The translations under genes and the position numbers were made by a program. This document shows positions 44,325-54,323 of a stretch of DNA of 64,000 nucleotides, one piece after another. This stretch comes from Roseomonas sp. GTDB taxonomy: Bacteria > Pseudomonadota > Alphaproteobacteria > Acetobacterales > Acetobacteraceae. The stretch's first letter is position 1. Every line of letters begins with the position of its first letter. The DNA lies in NCBI GenBank assembly GCA_020249265.1, contig JADCGA010000015.1, forward strand, positions 1 to 64,000, in the 5' to 3' direction. The notes beneath the pieces are model-generated. The model ran no database searches and was not told the DNA's origin. It was given only the letters and a program-made list of their open reading frames with translations.

Positions 44325-45746
44325 CTAATCCAGCCTTTCTTCAATTTCGGGCGCATCCGGGTCGCCATACATGTAATGCGTGCGCGGGCGATCGGGCGAC
44401 CATTCCGGGTCATCCCAGGCAAGCATCTTGCCGGGATTGAGCAGGCCGAGCGGATCAGCTTCCTTCTTGAAGGCCAATTGCCGCGCATCCACGCGCTTCA
44501 TGCCACCTTCTTCCAGCGAAAACGCATGCGGGTTGAAGACCGGGCAGCCATTGGCTTCGTGAATGCGAATAATCTCGGCCAGGCGTTCTTCGCTGGTATA
44601 GCGCACCAATTGCAGGCCGAAGCAGGTAACATGCCCGCCGAAGCGCACGAATTCCAGATGCATCGGCACTTCATCACCGAACAGCGCTTCCATCTTTTCC
44701 ACCAAAGCCATGTGGCCCGGCGGTGGGAATAGCGTTTGCAAATAGGTAATGCCGCGATCAATCTTCAGCGCTTGCAGCGTGGTGTGGTTCCAGGAATGTT
44801 CGTAAAGCGGCACCGCCGCTTCTTCCGTGGGGCAGCGATAGATTTCTGCCTGCGTCGCGCCATGCTTGGCCTTCAGCGCTTCAAAAGCTTCCAGGAAGGG
44901 GGCTGCGATCATCAGTAGCGCAACACTCATGCCCGAAGGAATGCGGCCTTCGAAATGGCGGAAATATTGCTGCGGCGCGGGCGAGGCGACTACGGTGGCA
45001 AGCTTTTTCACAATGCCATCGGCCAAAGTCACGGCCTCAGCAAAGCGCGCGGCTTCCATGAAGCTTGGGAAGGCCATCATCACATCCACCCAATCATAGG
45101 CGGGGGCAAGCGGCATCTCTACTTCGGTGATGATGCCATTCGTGCCATAGGCGTGATTGGCTTTTTCAATCTCCCCGCCACGCAATTCTAGAATGCGTGG
45201 CGTTGCTTCCATGGTGATCACGCGCAAGCCCAGCACATTGCCTGGTTCGCGGAAGGAACCCCACATGCAGGAACCGGCGCCTGCCGAACCGCCGGCCACA
45301 AAGCCGCCAATGGTCGCGGTGCGCTTCGTTGAAGGATGAAAGCGCAATTCGCCGCCCACTTGCTGGCGCGTTTGTTCGTCTAACGCAATCAGTTTCGCGC
45401 CGGCCTGCGCGCGCATGATGCCGGGCTTCGCCCAAAGCAGCTTATCCAAAGCGGAGACATCCAAAACCACGCCGCCATGCAGCGGCATGGCCTGGCCGTA
45501 ATTGCCGGTGCCCGCACCACGCGGCGTGACCGGAATGCGCCGCGCATGGCAGGCGGCCAGAATGCGCACTACATCAGCCTCATCACGCGCTTCGGCCACC
45601 ACATCCGCGCTCACGCCATTCAACTGGCGTTTCAGCACCGGGCTATACCAGAAGAAATCGCGGCTGCGTTGGCGTACCAGCGCGGCATCCGTCACCCAGC
45701 GAATATCAGGCAGCGCGGCCATCAGGCCAGCAACATCATGCGTCAT
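44325..45746 (-). CDS. FAD-linked oxidase (PCMH/VAO type), tandem paralogue 1
   Basis: A 473-residue flavoprotein with an FAD_binding_4 domain (about 30-210; VTPRGAGTGNYGQAMPLHGG is the FAD pyrophosphate site, then STKRTATIGGFVAGGSAGAG) and a C-terminal oxidase domain. It resembles lactate/glycolate-type dehydrogenases (GlcD-like) but is distinct from them. It shares strong identity with the gene immediately upstream (RDFFWYSPVLKRQL here, RDFYWYSPILKRQL there), and the two overlap by ATGA (45743-45746). The end of the protein (PLGLLNPGKMLAWDDPE) is a family hallmark. Confidence 0.9.
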   Translation of the reverse strand: MTHDVAGLMAALPDIRWVTDAALVRQRSRDFFWYSPVLKRQLNGVSADVVAEARDEADVVRILAACHARRIPVTPRGAGTGNYGQAMPLHGGVVLDVSALDKLLWAKPGIMRAQAGAKLIALDEQTRQQVGGELRFHPSTKRTATIGGFVAGGSAGAGSCMWGSFREPGNVLGLRVITMEATPRILELRGGEIEKANHAYGTNGIITEVEMPLAPAYDWVDVMMAFPSFMEAARFAEAVTLADGIVKKLATVVASPAPQQYFRHFEGRIPSGMSVALLMIAAPFLEAFEALKAKHGATQAEIYRCPTEEAAVPLYEHSWNHTTLQALKIDRGITYLQTLFPPPGHMALVEKMEALFGDEVPMHLEFVRFGGHVTCFGLQLVRYTSEERLAEIIRIHEANGCPVFNPHAFSLEEGGMKRVDARQLAFKKEADPLGLLNPGKMLAWDDPEWSPDRPRTHYMYGDPDAPEIEERLD

Positions 45747-47104
45747 GCGGCGTCACTTTCTGGTTCATCGAAGCTTTTCATCTTGCCGGGATTGAACAGG
45801 CCCAGCGGGTCAACGCGGCGCTTGAAGCCAAGCTGATCCCCCGGCACGCGGCGATAGCCAGAGCCTTCTTCAATGGTGAAGACATGCGGATTGGCAATGC
45901 CCGCCCCTGCCGCTTCAAAACCGGCCATGATTTCAGCAAGCCGCGCATCATCCTTCCAGCGAATGACGGGCAGGGCGGTCATGGTGGTGCGCCCGCCAAA
46001 GCGAACGCATTCCGTATGCATCCAAACCTCATCCGGGAAGGCAGCGCGCACTTTTTCGACCGATTCCAAAGTGCCTTCAAAAGGAAAGCGACATTGCAGA
46101 TAGGTCACGCCACGATCGCGCTTCAGCACCTGCAACGTGGTGTGGTTCCAGCAATATTCATAGAAAGGCGTTGCTTCTGGATCGCGTTCTGCAGCGACGG
46201 TATCCTGATCCGCGACAATCCGCCCGCCATGTTCGCGCGCCATGTCGCGCAAGGCGACAAGGCCCGAGGGTGCCACCATCACCAAAGCCAGCGCATGATC
46301 CGCCGGCACCACATCCGCAATGGCACGGAAGAAGGGCGGCAGGCGCGCGTCAAACACGGCGCACATTTTCTTGGGGATGCCATCAGCGAAAGCGAGCGCA
46401 AGCGCAAAACGTCCAGCCGCGGCAAAGTCAGAAAACACCACCGCAATATCGCGCCAATCCTGCGCCGGCGTCAGCGGCAGTCGCACCCGTGTAATCACGC
46501 CCGTGGTGCCATAGGTGCGATTGACTGGATTGGCCTCATCACCTTCCAGATCAAGCAGCGCTGGCGGGTCCTGCAGTGTCGCCACACGCACACCGAGCAA
46601 ATTGCCGCGTTCGCGCATGGTGCCGTGGCTGATGCCGCCAACGCCCGCACCACCACCTGCGACAAACCCGGCAATGGTCGCGGTGCGCTTGGTGCTGGGC
46701 CAAAGCCGTAATTCCCAACCGCGTTCGCGCGCCCAAAGATCCAGATCAATCATCCGGGCACCGGCTTCGGCTTCCAGCACGCCATCCTTCAGCGCGATGG
46801 GTGCTGTCATGGCCGTAGTGTCCAATACCGCGCCGGCATTCAGCGGCACGCATTGGCCGTAATTGCCTGTCGCACCGCCGCGCACCGTGATCGGCACGCC
46901 ATGGCGGCGCGCGGCATTCAGGATGTGCATCACCTCATCTTCCGAATGCGGGCGCAGCCAGATATCGGCGCGCTTGTCATCCAATTGCCGCTTCAGAATG
47001 GGGCTATACCAATAGAAGTCTCGGCTTTTCTGGCGCAGCAGCGCCGCATCGGTGGATTGTTCAAGCCCAGCCAATTCGGCGGTGAAAGCAGCGATATCAG
47101 GCAT
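45743..47104 (-). CDS. FAD-linked oxidase (PCMH/VAO type), tandem paralogue 2
   Basis: A 453-residue paralogue of the downstream gene with the same order of motifs (ITVRGGATGNYGQCVPLNAG, STKRTATIAGFVAGGGAGVG, PLGLFNPGKMKSFDEPE). The pair could form a heteromer or act in sequence on related hydroxyacids. The ATG at 47104 overlaps the creatininase gene by 8 bases and has GGGGAG at about 10 bases; a second in-frame ATG at 47122 lies on that site. It is part of a run from the GMC gene at 50783 down to the quinone reductase at 43734. Confidence 0.9.
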   Translation of the reverse strand: MPDIAAFTAELAGLEQSTDAALLRQKSRDFYWYSPILKRQLDDKRADIWLRPHSEDEVMHILNAARRHGVPITVRGGATGNYGQCVPLNAGAVLDTTAMTAPIALKDGVLEAEAGARMIDLDLWARERGWELRLWPSTKRTATIAGFVAGGGAGVGGISHGTMRERGNLLGVRVATLQDPPALLDLEGDEANPVNRTYGTTGVITRVRLPLTPAQDWRDIAVVFSDFAAAGRFALALAFADGIPKKMCAVFDARLPPFFRAIADVVPADHALALVMVAPSGLVALRDMAREHGGRIVADQDTVAAERDPEATPFYEYCWNHTTLQVLKRDRGVTYLQCRFPFEGTLESVEKVRAAFPDEVWMHTECVRFGGRTTMTALPVIRWKDDARLAEIMAGFEAAGAGIANPHVFTIEEGSGYRRVPGDQLGFKRRVDPLGLFNPGKMKSFDEPESDAA

Positions 47105-47912
47105 CGGGATTGGGCTCCCCATCTAGCCAAGTGGAAACATCCATGCCGGCAACTTGCTGCCAAAGTGCGGCCATGCGTTGCGCGGCGTGGTCCAATAGCG
47201 CTTCACCAATCTCAACCGTCGCGGCGGCAGCATTACCCACCGCGCCCGCACCACCAAGATCCTGCGCTTGCCAGGCCGGCGGCGCGCCAGCATCCGGCGC
47301 CATGCTTGGGGTATCGGCGGATACCGCCTGCCAGCGGCTGACGAAGTTCCGCGCCTTGTCCATCCGTACCAGATCAGGCCGCAGCGCCAACATCACCGCG
47401 GTTTCATCGCGCCCGGCATGAATGCCAAAGCGCGCTTCCACCGGATCGCGCAATGCTTCCGGCTTGCCCATCCGCGCCCACATGGCATTCACCACGAAAA
47501 GCCCATGCTGAATGCGCAGCCGCCGTGCGGCGATATCAAGTGCTGATACATTGCCGCCATGGCTGTTCAAAAACACCAAGCGCTTCACGCCAGCGCGCGC
47601 AACCGAAGCGCCGATATCGCAGATCAGCGCGATCAGCGTCTCAGCACTGGTGGTGATGGTGCCGGGATAGCGCAAATGTTCAACGGAAAGCGCCACCGCC
47701 TGAGTTGGCAACACCAGCACGGGCAGATCATCCGGAATGACGTTCAGCGTGCGCGCAACAATGCCCTGATTGATCGCGGTATCCACCGCCACCGGCAAAT
47801 GCGGCCCATGCTGTTCAATGGCACCCACCGGCAATACCGCAACGGTATTGGCCGGCAGTGAACGGAATTCTGGCCAGGAAAGATCCTGCCAGAAGCGACT
47901 GGGAAGAGGCAT
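47097..47912 (-). CDS. Creatininase-family amidohydrolase
   Basis: A 271-residue creatininase-fold metalloenzyme. PVGAIEQHGPHLPVAVDTAI carries the Glu, His and Asp metal ligands. FLNSHGGNVSALDIAARRL carries a further His, and IHAGRDETAVMLAL the conserved Glu. Family members hydrolyse creatinine, 2-amino-5-formylamino intermediates and other cyclic amides. The start at 47912 (MPLPSRFWQDLSW) is chosen by homology. It immediately precedes the two FAD-linked oxidases and follows a class III CoA-transferase gene by 77 bp. Confidence 0.9.
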   Translation of the reverse strand: MPLPSRFWQDLSWPEFRSLPANTVAVLPVGAIEQHGPHLPVAVDTAINQGIVARTLNVIPDDLPVLVLPTQAVALSVEHLRYPGTITTSAETLIALICDIGASVARAGVKRLVFLNSHGGNVSALDIAARRLRIQHGLFVVNAMWARMGKPEALRDPVEARFGIHAGRDETAVMLALRPDLVRMDKARNFVSRWQAVSADTPSMAPDAGAPPAWQAQDLGGAGAVGNAAAATVEIGEALLDHAAQRMAALWQQVAGMDVSTWLDGEPNPDA

Positions 47913-47989
47913 GCGGTTATGGCCTACGGTTACTCTACGAAGGCAGGTATCGCGGAACCCCAAGCAGAGTCCAGGCGGTGGTGGGGGGC

Positions 47990-49126
47990 TCAGGGCTGGC
48001 CCAAAATCTCTCCATTATGCTGGCCCAGGCGCGGTGCTGCCCGCCGAGAGGCAGGCCGGCGCCGATTGAAGGAAATTGGCAGCCCCACCACCCGCGGGCC
48101 ACCTTCGGGTAGGGATTGGACAATATCCACAGCGGCCAATTGCTCGGTCGCGGCCAATTCGGCGATGTCATTCACCGGGCCACTTGGCACCCCAGCGGCT
48201 TCAAGGGCGGTCAGCCATTGTTCCCGCGTGCCATGGCGCAACGCCTCAGCAACCAAGGGCAGCAGGATTGTCTTGTTGCGTACGCGTTCCGGGCCGGTGG
48301 CGAAGCGCGGGTCTTGGCCCCATTCGGGATGGCCCAATACCTTGGCGCAGCGCGCCCATAGCCGGTCATTGCCCGCCGCCAGGCAAATCGGCCGATCGGC
48401 GGTCTCGAACACTTGATAGGGCACAATCACCGCCGCGCCGGCGCCATGGCGCTTGGGCACATCGCCGCTGGCCAAATAATTGTTCACATGGCCTTCCACC
48501 CAATGCACCGATGTTTCAAAGAGCGATGTATCAACCAGGCAGCCTTGCCCTGTACGGTCCCGCTGACGCAGCGCGGCCAGCGCGCCAATCACGCAGAACA
48601 TGCCGGTTGCCTTGTCATTGATGGAGGCACCACAAAAAGTCGGTGGGTCTTCCGGGCGGCCCGTGACTGACATCATGGCACCATAGGCTTGCAGCAGCGG
48701 ATCAAAACCAGGTTTTAAGCGCATCGGGCCTTGATAGCCAAAGGCCCAGATGGAGCAATAAACCAGCCGAGGATGGCGCTTCAGCATGGCTTCCGGACCA
48801 ATGCCAATTTCATCCACCACGCCGGGGCGCAGATTCTGGATCAGCACATCGGCGGTCTCGACAAGCTTGTGCAGCGCTTCAATATCCTCGGGCTTTTTCA
48901 GATCAAGCGTGATGGAGCGCTTGTTGCGATTCTGGCTATGAAAATAGAGCGATGTTTCACCATCCGGCCCGAAGGGAGGCCCCCAGGCGCGCGCATCATC
49001 GCCGCCATCAGGCTTTTCCACCTTGATTACATCGGCGCCCATATCGGCCAGGATCACGCCAGCAAGCGGGCCGGCGAGCGCTTGCCCCACTTCAATCACG
49101 CGCATGCCGTGCAGCGGCAATTCCAT
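47990..49126 (-). CDS. Class III (CaiB/BaiF) CoA-transferase
   Basis: A 378-residue enzyme. It begins MRVIEVGQALAGPLAGVILA followed by DMGADVIKVEKPDGGDDARA, the invariant N-terminus of the family. The catalytic Asp is expected in GASINDKATGMFCVIGALAA. These enzymes transfer CoA between organic acids without a free intermediate. GGAG lies 8-9 bases before the ATG. It starts 16 bp after the GMC gene, so activation of an acid made by that oxidoreductase is plausible. Confidence 0.93.
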   Translation of the reverse strand: MELPLHGMRVIEVGQALAGPLAGVILADMGADVIKVEKPDGGDDARAWGPPFGPDGETSLYFHSQNRNKRSITLDLKKPEDIEALHKLVETADVLIQNLRPGVVDEIGIGPEAMLKRHPRLVYCSIWAFGYQGPMRLKPGFDPLLQAYGAMMSVTGRPEDPPTFCGASINDKATGMFCVIGALAALRQRDRTGQGCLVDTSLFETSVHWVEGHVNNYLASGDVPKRHGAGAAVIVPYQVFETADRPICLAAGNDRLWARCAKVLGHPEWGQDPRFATGPERVRNKTILLPLVAEALRHGTREQWLTALEAAGVPSGPVNDIAELAATEQLAAVDIVQSLPEGGPRVVGLPISFNRRRPASRRAAPRLGQHNGEILGQP

Positions 49127-49142
49127 TGTTTTTCTCCGAACT

Positions 49143-50783
49143 CTATAACATGGGTTCCAGCGGTGGGCGACCACGGATGAAATCCGATGCTCTTTCCGCA
49201 ATCATCATGGTGGTGGCGTAGGTATTGGCCGAGGTCATATTGGGCATCACGGAAGCATCCACCACGCGCAAGCCTTCCAGCCCATGCACGCTTAGCCGAT
49301 CATCCACCACCGCTGTCGGGTCCGTATTCGGGCCCATGCGCGCCGTGCCGATCAAATGATAGGTCGTCGAGCCATTACGCCGCGCGAAATCCAGCAACTC
49401 ATCATCGGATTCCAGATGCGGACCGGGCAGGGTTTCGTCTGACAGAAAGGGCTTCAATTCCGGCGCATGCAGCAGGCGTCGGATCAGGCGAATACCGCCC
49501 AGATGCACGCGCCGATCCATTGGGTCTGACAAGTAGTTCGGCTGAATTTCGGGATCATCAAACACATCAGCGCTCTTCGCGCGCACCCAGCCGATGCTTT
49601 CTGGCCGATGCTGCCAGGCGCCCGCGGTCACCCCCGGATAATCATCCAGCACATAGACTTTGCCTTCCGCATAAGACCCTGGCGTGAAGACGCATTGCAG
49701 ATCGGGCTGATCCAAGCCTTCAAAGGATTTCCAGAAAACATAGACATGCGATGGCACGGTAGCGAGGATGGAAGGCCGCCCCATGGCCCAGCGCGCCACT
49801 TGCCCAACCAGATTCACGCCACGCGCCAATTCATTCAGCGTGGTGACACCTGGCTTGGCGCGCATGACAACGCGCGTTGCGTAATGGTCCCGAAAATTCT
49901 CGCCCACGCCGCGCAAATCATGCAGCACCGGCACGCCAAGCTTTTGCAAAAGCCAGCCGGGACCAATGCCTGAAACCTGCAACAGCCGCGCGGTATTCGC
50001 GGTGCCGGCGGAAATAATCACTTCCCGCCGCGCCCGCACTTCACGCGGTGTGCTGCCGCGCTGGTTCAGATAGCGCACGCCAACCGCACGCTTGCCTTCC
50101 AGAATAATCCCGCAGGCGCGCGCATTGGTGCGCACATCAAGTGTCTTGCGCGCCATGGCGGGATGCAGAAAGCCGCGCGCGGCGGAAACACGTCGGCCAC
50201 GATGAATGGCGCGCTGGAAATAGCCAACACCGGCCTGATTGCCGTTATTGTAATCGGGGTTGCGCGGAATGCCGGCAGCCACGCAACCAGCGATGAAGGC
50301 TTCCGAAAGCGGGTTAAACCAATCCATATCCGTCACGGGAATACCGCCATCGCGCCCGCGCCGTTCCTCGCCAAAGCCAAGCCGGCGTTCGGTGCGCATG
50401 TAATAGGGTAGGCAATCCGCGTAGCCCCAGCCGCGATTGCCGCGCTGCGCCCAGCTATCCTGATCCCCGGGCTGGCCGCGATTATAGATCATGCCATTGA
50501 TGGAGGATGATCCGCCAAGTGTGCGCCCCTGCACCGTTTTTACGCGTCGTCCGCCGGTATTCTCCGTGGGTTCGGTACTGAATTGCCAGGTGATATCGGG
50601 GTTCACCAAGGCCTTGATGAAACCAGCGGGGATATGAATGAAGGGGTTGGTATCTGGCGGGCCGGCTTCCAAGACGCAGACGGTGGTTTCCGGGTCTTCC
50701 GTCAGCCGCGCGGCAAGGATGGATCCCGCCGCCCCGGCACCCACAATCACGTAATCGAAAGTATCGGCATCCGCTTGCGCCAT
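49143..50783 (-). CDS. GMC-family FAD-dependent oxidoreductase (copy 2)
   Basis: A 546-residue choline-dehydrogenase-like enzyme. FAD motif VIVGAGAAGSILAARLTED is near residue 12 and the signature GRTLGGSSSINGMIYNRGQ near 85. The catalytic region reads YHLIGTARMGPNTD, then SANTYATTMMIAERASD, giving a His/Asn-type pair. Compared with copy 1 it has a different substrate-side sequence, so the two are not redundant duplicates. It is first in a six-gene minus-strand run and divergent from the alpha/beta hydrolase gene. Confidence 0.93.
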   Translation of the reverse strand: MAQADADTFDYVIVGAGAAGSILAARLTEDPETTVCVLEAGPPDTNPFIHIPAGFIKALVNPDITWQFSTEPTENTGGRRVKTVQGRTLGGSSSINGMIYNRGQPGDQDSWAQRGNRGWGYADCLPYYMRTERRLGFGEERRGRDGGIPVTDMDWFNPLSEAFIAGCVAAGIPRNPDYNNGNQAGVGYFQRAIHRGRRVSAARGFLHPAMARKTLDVRTNARACGIILEGKRAVGVRYLNQRGSTPREVRARREVIISAGTANTARLLQVSGIGPGWLLQKLGVPVLHDLRGVGENFRDHYATRVVMRAKPGVTTLNELARGVNLVGQVARWAMGRPSILATVPSHVYVFWKSFEGLDQPDLQCVFTPGSYAEGKVYVLDDYPGVTAGAWQHRPESIGWVRAKSADVFDDPEIQPNYLSDPMDRRVHLGGIRLIRRLLHAPELKPFLSDETLPGPHLESDDELLDFARRNGSTTYHLIGTARMGPNTDPTAVVDDRLSVHGLEGLRVVDASVMPNMTSANTYATTMMIAERASDFIRGRPPLEPML

Positions 50784-50901
50784 GGTTGCTTCCCAATCCT
50801 AAACGTGTCGAATCCTAGCAAGCTTTGGCCGCGGCGCCAGCCCAAGACAGGCCGAGCGTTTTGGCCCATGATGTCGGGCAAGCCTTGGGGAGCAGACCGC
50901 C

Positions 50902-51750
50902 ATGACCAACCCAGCAGAGTTTACCGCCCCACCGCGCCGCGCCGGCTGGATAGAACGGCCCGATGCGCGCATTCGCTATGAAGTCACCGGCGAAGGCCCG
51001 GCGATTGTCTTCGCGCATGGGCTGGGTGGCAATCTGATTTCCTGGTGGCAGCAGGTGGCGCATTTCGCGCCGCGCTATACTTGCGTGGCCTTTTCCCATC
51101 GCGGCTTTTTCCCTTCCACGGCGCCAGCGGAAGGGCCGGACCCCGCTGCCTATGCCGCTGATCTGGCGGCGCTGGTGGATGAGCTTGGCCTTGGCGATAT
51201 CCGCATCATTTGCCAATCCATGGGCGGCTGGACCGGCGTTGAATATGCGCTGCTGCGCCCGGGGCGCGTGAAGGCGCTGGTGCTGGGGGCCACCACAGGA
51301 TCGCTCGATCCCCATCAGATGCGAGAACCGGAAAGATCGCGCCTCAAAACCTGGCAGGAAGAAAGTGCTGCGGCGCGTGAAGCGGGGCTTAAGCGCAACA
51401 TCAACCCGGCAGCGGGGGCGCGCATGGCGGCGGAACAGCCCGCACTTTATCACCTCTATAATCATGTCTATGGCCTGACTGCCGGCTTGGACCGTGAAGC
51501 GGTACGCGCGCGCCTGCAAGCAGGGCGCAACCGCGCGCCGGAATCCTTCGCTGCCGCGCAATGCCCGCTGCTGTTCATTCCAAGTGAGGAAGATATCGTG
51601 CTGCCACCCTTTGCGGCCCGTGCCATGGCCAGTGCCATCCCAGGCGCACGTTACGCGCTGCTGCATAAGGCCGGCCATTCCGGCCATTTTGAACGCGCTT
51701 CTGCCTTCAACGCCTTGGTGGATGCTTTCTTTGAGGAGATTGGCGCATGA
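50902..51750 (+). CDS. Alpha/beta-hydrolase
   Basis: A 282-residue serine hydrolase. IVFAHGLGGNLISWWQQVAH is the oxyanion-hole HGxGG region. CQSMGGWTGVEYALL contains the nucleophile Ser, LFIPSEEDIVLP the late acidic residue and AGHSGHFERA the catalytic His. Ester, lactone or C-C hydrolase activity is possible (MhpC/BphD-like enzymes use this fold). It overlaps the next gene by ATGA (51747-51750). Confidence 0.9.
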   Translation: MTNPAEFTAPPRRAGWIERPDARIRYEVTGEGPAIVFAHGLGGNLISWWQQVAHFAPRYTCVAFSHRGFFPSTAPAEGPDPAAYAADLAALVDELGLGDIRIICQSMGGWTGVEYALLRPGRVKALVLGATTGSLDPHQMREPERSRLKTWQEESAAAREAGLKRNINPAAGARMAAEQPALYHLYNHVYGLTAGLDREAVRARLQAGRNRAPESFAAAQCPLLFIPSEEDIVLPPFAARAMASAIPGARYALLHKAGHSGHFERASAFNALVDAFFEEIGA

Positions 51751-52595
51751 ACGCCGCCACACTTTCCATTTGCGTGGATGATTATCCGCATACCATGGCT
51801 TTGCATCGCGGAGAGACCGCAAGTGCAACGCTTAACCTTGCCATGCAGGTCGTGAAGCCCATCAGCAAGGCTTTCGCCCCCATGGTGCGCGAAGGGCGTT
51901 TTGATATCAGCGAAATGGCGATTGCGACCTTTCTGATGGCGAAAGCCGCGGGCCGAGATTTGGTGCTGCTGCCGCTGGTGGTCGCGGAACGTTTTCAGGA
52001 AACGGCGATGTTCTGCCGTGCCGGCAAGGGTATCGAAAACCCTGCCGATTTGGCGGGCAAGCGCATTGGTGTGCGCGCCTATAGCCAAACCACCGGCATG
52101 TGGATCAGGGGTGTTTTGCAGGAAAGTTTTGGGCTCCGCGCGGATGCCATGCAGTGGGTGACGTTTGAAGACGCGCATGAACCAAGCTTCCGCGACCCTC
52201 CCTGGGTGCAGCGCGCGAGCGCCGGCGAGACCTTGAACGGCATGTTTGAAAGCGGCGCGCTTGATGCCGCCATCATGGGCTTTGAACTGCCCGAGGGTGA
52301 TGATGTGCGCACGGTTTTCCCAGACCCTGTTGCAGCGGGTGCGGCGTTTCAGGCGCGCTACGGCTTTAAGCCAGTGAACCATCTTGTGGTGATGAAGGGT
52401 GCGCATGCGCGCGATGCCGCGCTGGTGGCTGAGGTGCTGCGCCAATTCAACGCTGCCGGCACAGCGCCGCGTAGCCGCGCGGCGCTTAACCCAGCGCTGG
52501 AATTGGCATCACGCTGGTGCGCCGATCAGGGGCTGATGGCGCGCCCGCTCAGCCTTGATGAAATCTGGGCAGGCTTGCCGGCAGCGGTGGCGTGA
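51747..52595 (+). CDS. Substrate-binding-protein-fold enzyme, 4,5-dihydroxyphthalate decarboxylase-like
   Basis: A 282-residue protein with a periplasmic-binding-protein fold (RFDISEMAIATFLMAKAAGR, PADLAGKRIGVRAYSQTTGM, DAAIMGFELPEGD) but no signal peptide: the N-terminus MNAATLSICVDDYPHTMAL is not hydrophobic. The closest named cytoplasmic family with this build is 4,5-dihydroxyphthalate decarboxylase. A cytoplasmic decarboxylase coupled to the hydrolase is therefore more likely than an ABC binding protein, though the reaction is unproven. Confidence 0.75.
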   Translation: MNAATLSICVDDYPHTMALHRGETASATLNLAMQVVKPISKAFAPMVREGRFDISEMAIATFLMAKAAGRDLVLLPLVVAERFQETAMFCRAGKGIENPADLAGKRIGVRAYSQTTGMWIRGVLQESFGLRADAMQWVTFEDAHEPSFRDPPWVQRASAGETLNGMFESGALDAAIMGFELPEGDDVRTVFPDPVAAGAAFQARYGFKPVNHLVVMKGAHARDAALVAEVLRQFNAAGTAPRSRAALNPALELASRWCADQGLMARPLSLDEIWAGLPAAVA

Positions 52596-52599
52596 CGGC

Positions 52600-54312
52600 C
52601 TAAGCCGCCTTCGCGCCCCGCACCAGGCGCCCGGGTAGCGCCCTGGTGGCTTCCCCGTCGCGATATACCGGCGTGCCGGCAACGATGGTCGCGACATAGC
52701 CCTCGGCTTTTTGGATCAGGCGCTTGCCGCCAGCGGGCAGATCGTAATGCATTTTGGGCATCTCAAGCGCCAGCCGGCCGAAATCAATCACATTGATATC
52801 GGCCTTCTTGCCCACCGCCAACACGCCGCGATCCTTGAGCCCAAGCGCATACGCATTGTCACGAGAAATGCGCTTCACCACGAATTCCAGCGGCAGGCGC
52901 GGTCCGCGCGCGCGATCCCGCGCCCAATGCACCAGCATATGAGTCATGCAGGAAGCGTCGCAGATATAGCCGACATGCGCGCCGCCATCGCCAAGCCCCA
53001 TCAGGGTGTGCGGATGCGTCACCATATTGCGGATCGCGGTCAAATCTCCATCGGCATAGTTCAGGATGGGGCGGTTCAGAATGGCGCGGCCTTCCTGCTC
53101 CAGCATCAAATCATAGCAAAGCGCCGCCGGGTCCATGCCGCGCGCAGCCGCCATGGCGGCCACTGATTTTTCGGGCGGAGGCTCATAATCTGGCGGATCG
53201 CCCAGCGGGAAGATTTTTTCCCAGTTATTCAAACGCACCTTCAGCGCAGGGTCTTCCGTAGGTTCCGCAATGATGCGCGCGCGCAAAGCAGGGTCACGCA
53301 AAGCGGCGATGCGTTGTTCAAAAGGAAGATGCGCGATGGCCTGATAGGAAGCGCGCATCAGGAAGGGATGCTGCGAAAGCTCAAAGCCAAACATCAGGCC
53401 AACAGGCCGGCCCATCACCTGGCCATACATGGGCACACCGGCCTCATGCGCGGCTTCCACCTTATCCAGCAGCCAGCGCCACAGCCCCGGCTTCGATTCC
53501 CTTTGCAATAAAGAGAATGTCATGGGCCGCCCGGAAGCCGCCGCAATACGTTGCAGACGCGCAAATTCATCTTCCGGATCGTCAAAATCCGAAATCACCT
53601 GCATCCAGCCGGAACCTTGCGCGCGGATGGCGCGCGCGATGGTCTCCAACTCCGCTTCTGGTGTGCCGAGGGTTGGAATATGCCGCCCATCCAAGGTGCG
53701 ATGCGCAATGGCGCGCGATGTTGAAAAGCCAAGCGCGCCAGCGGCCAGGCCTTCTGCGGTCAGCCGAGCCATCTCAGCGCATTGTTCCGGTGTGGCCACC
53801 GCATGGGCTTCCGCGGCTTCACCCATGACATGTACGCGCAAAGGCGCATGCGTCACCATGGCGGCGACATCCATGTCATAGGGCCGCGCATCCAAAGCAT
53901 CCAGATATTCGGGGAAGCTTTCCCAATTCCAGGGCAGGCCTTCGGTCAGTACAACCTCCGGCAAATCCTCCACGCCTTCCATCAGCTTCACCAGCATATC
54001 GCGCCGATCAGGCCGGCACGGCGCGAAGCCCACGCCGCAATTGCCAAGCAACGCCGTGGTCACGCCATTGATGGAAGAAGAAAGCAGCCGGCTGCTCCAG
54101 GTGGCCTGAGCATCATAATGCGTGTGAATATCCACAAAGCCAGGCGTGACGATCAGCCCCTTGGCGTCAATCTCCTCCGCCGCGCGAGCGGAGATTTTGC
54201 CAATCTCCAGAATGCGGCCATCGCCAATGGCGATATCGGCTTCATAAGGGGCGCCGCCGGTGCCATCCACCAGCGTGCCTCCACGAATGATCAGGCTTGC
54301 TTCGCGTGCCAT
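52600..54312 (-). CDS. N-acyl-D-amino-acid deacylase-like amidohydrolase (amidohydrolase_3)
   Basis: A 570-residue zinc hydrolase of the D-aminoacylase branch. [20 protein letters not shown] carries the first metal ligands. [20 protein letters not shown] is the family signature with the metal-binding Cys, and [16 protein letters not shown] carries the late Asp/His region. It may remove acyl groups from D-amino acids or open cyclic amides such as dihydropyrimidines. It follows the quinone oxidoreductase gene by 11 bp on the same strand and converges on the decarboxylase-like gene. Confidence 0.9.
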   Translation of the reverse strand: MAREASLIIRGGTLVDGTGGAPYEADIAIGDGRILEIGKISARAAEEIDAKGLIVTPGFVDIHTHYDAQATWSSRLLSSSINGVTTALLGNCGVGFAPCRPDRRDMLVKLMEGVEDLPEVVLTEGLPWNWESFPEYLDALDARPYDMDVAAMVTHAPLRVHVMGEAAEAHAVATPEQCAEMARLTAEGLAAGALGFSTSRAIAHRTLDGRHIPTLGTPEAELETIARAIRAQGSGWMQVISDFDDPEDEFARLQRIAAASGRPMTFSLLQRESKPGLWRWLLDKVEAAHEAGVPMYGQVMGRPVGLMFGFELSQHPFLMRASYQAIAHLPFEQRIAALRDPALRARIIAEPTEDPALKVRLNNWEKIFPLGDPPDYEPPPEKSVAAMAAARGMDPAALCYDLMLEQEGRAILNRPILNYADGDLTAIRNMVTHPHTLMGLGDGGAHVGYICDASCMTHMLVHWARDRARGPRLPLEFVVKRISRDNAYALGLKDRGVLAVGKKADINVIDFGRLALEMPKMHYDLPAGGKRLIQKAEGYVATIVAGTPVYRDGEATRALPGRLVRGAKAA

Positions 54313-54323
54313 GGCCGTTCCCT

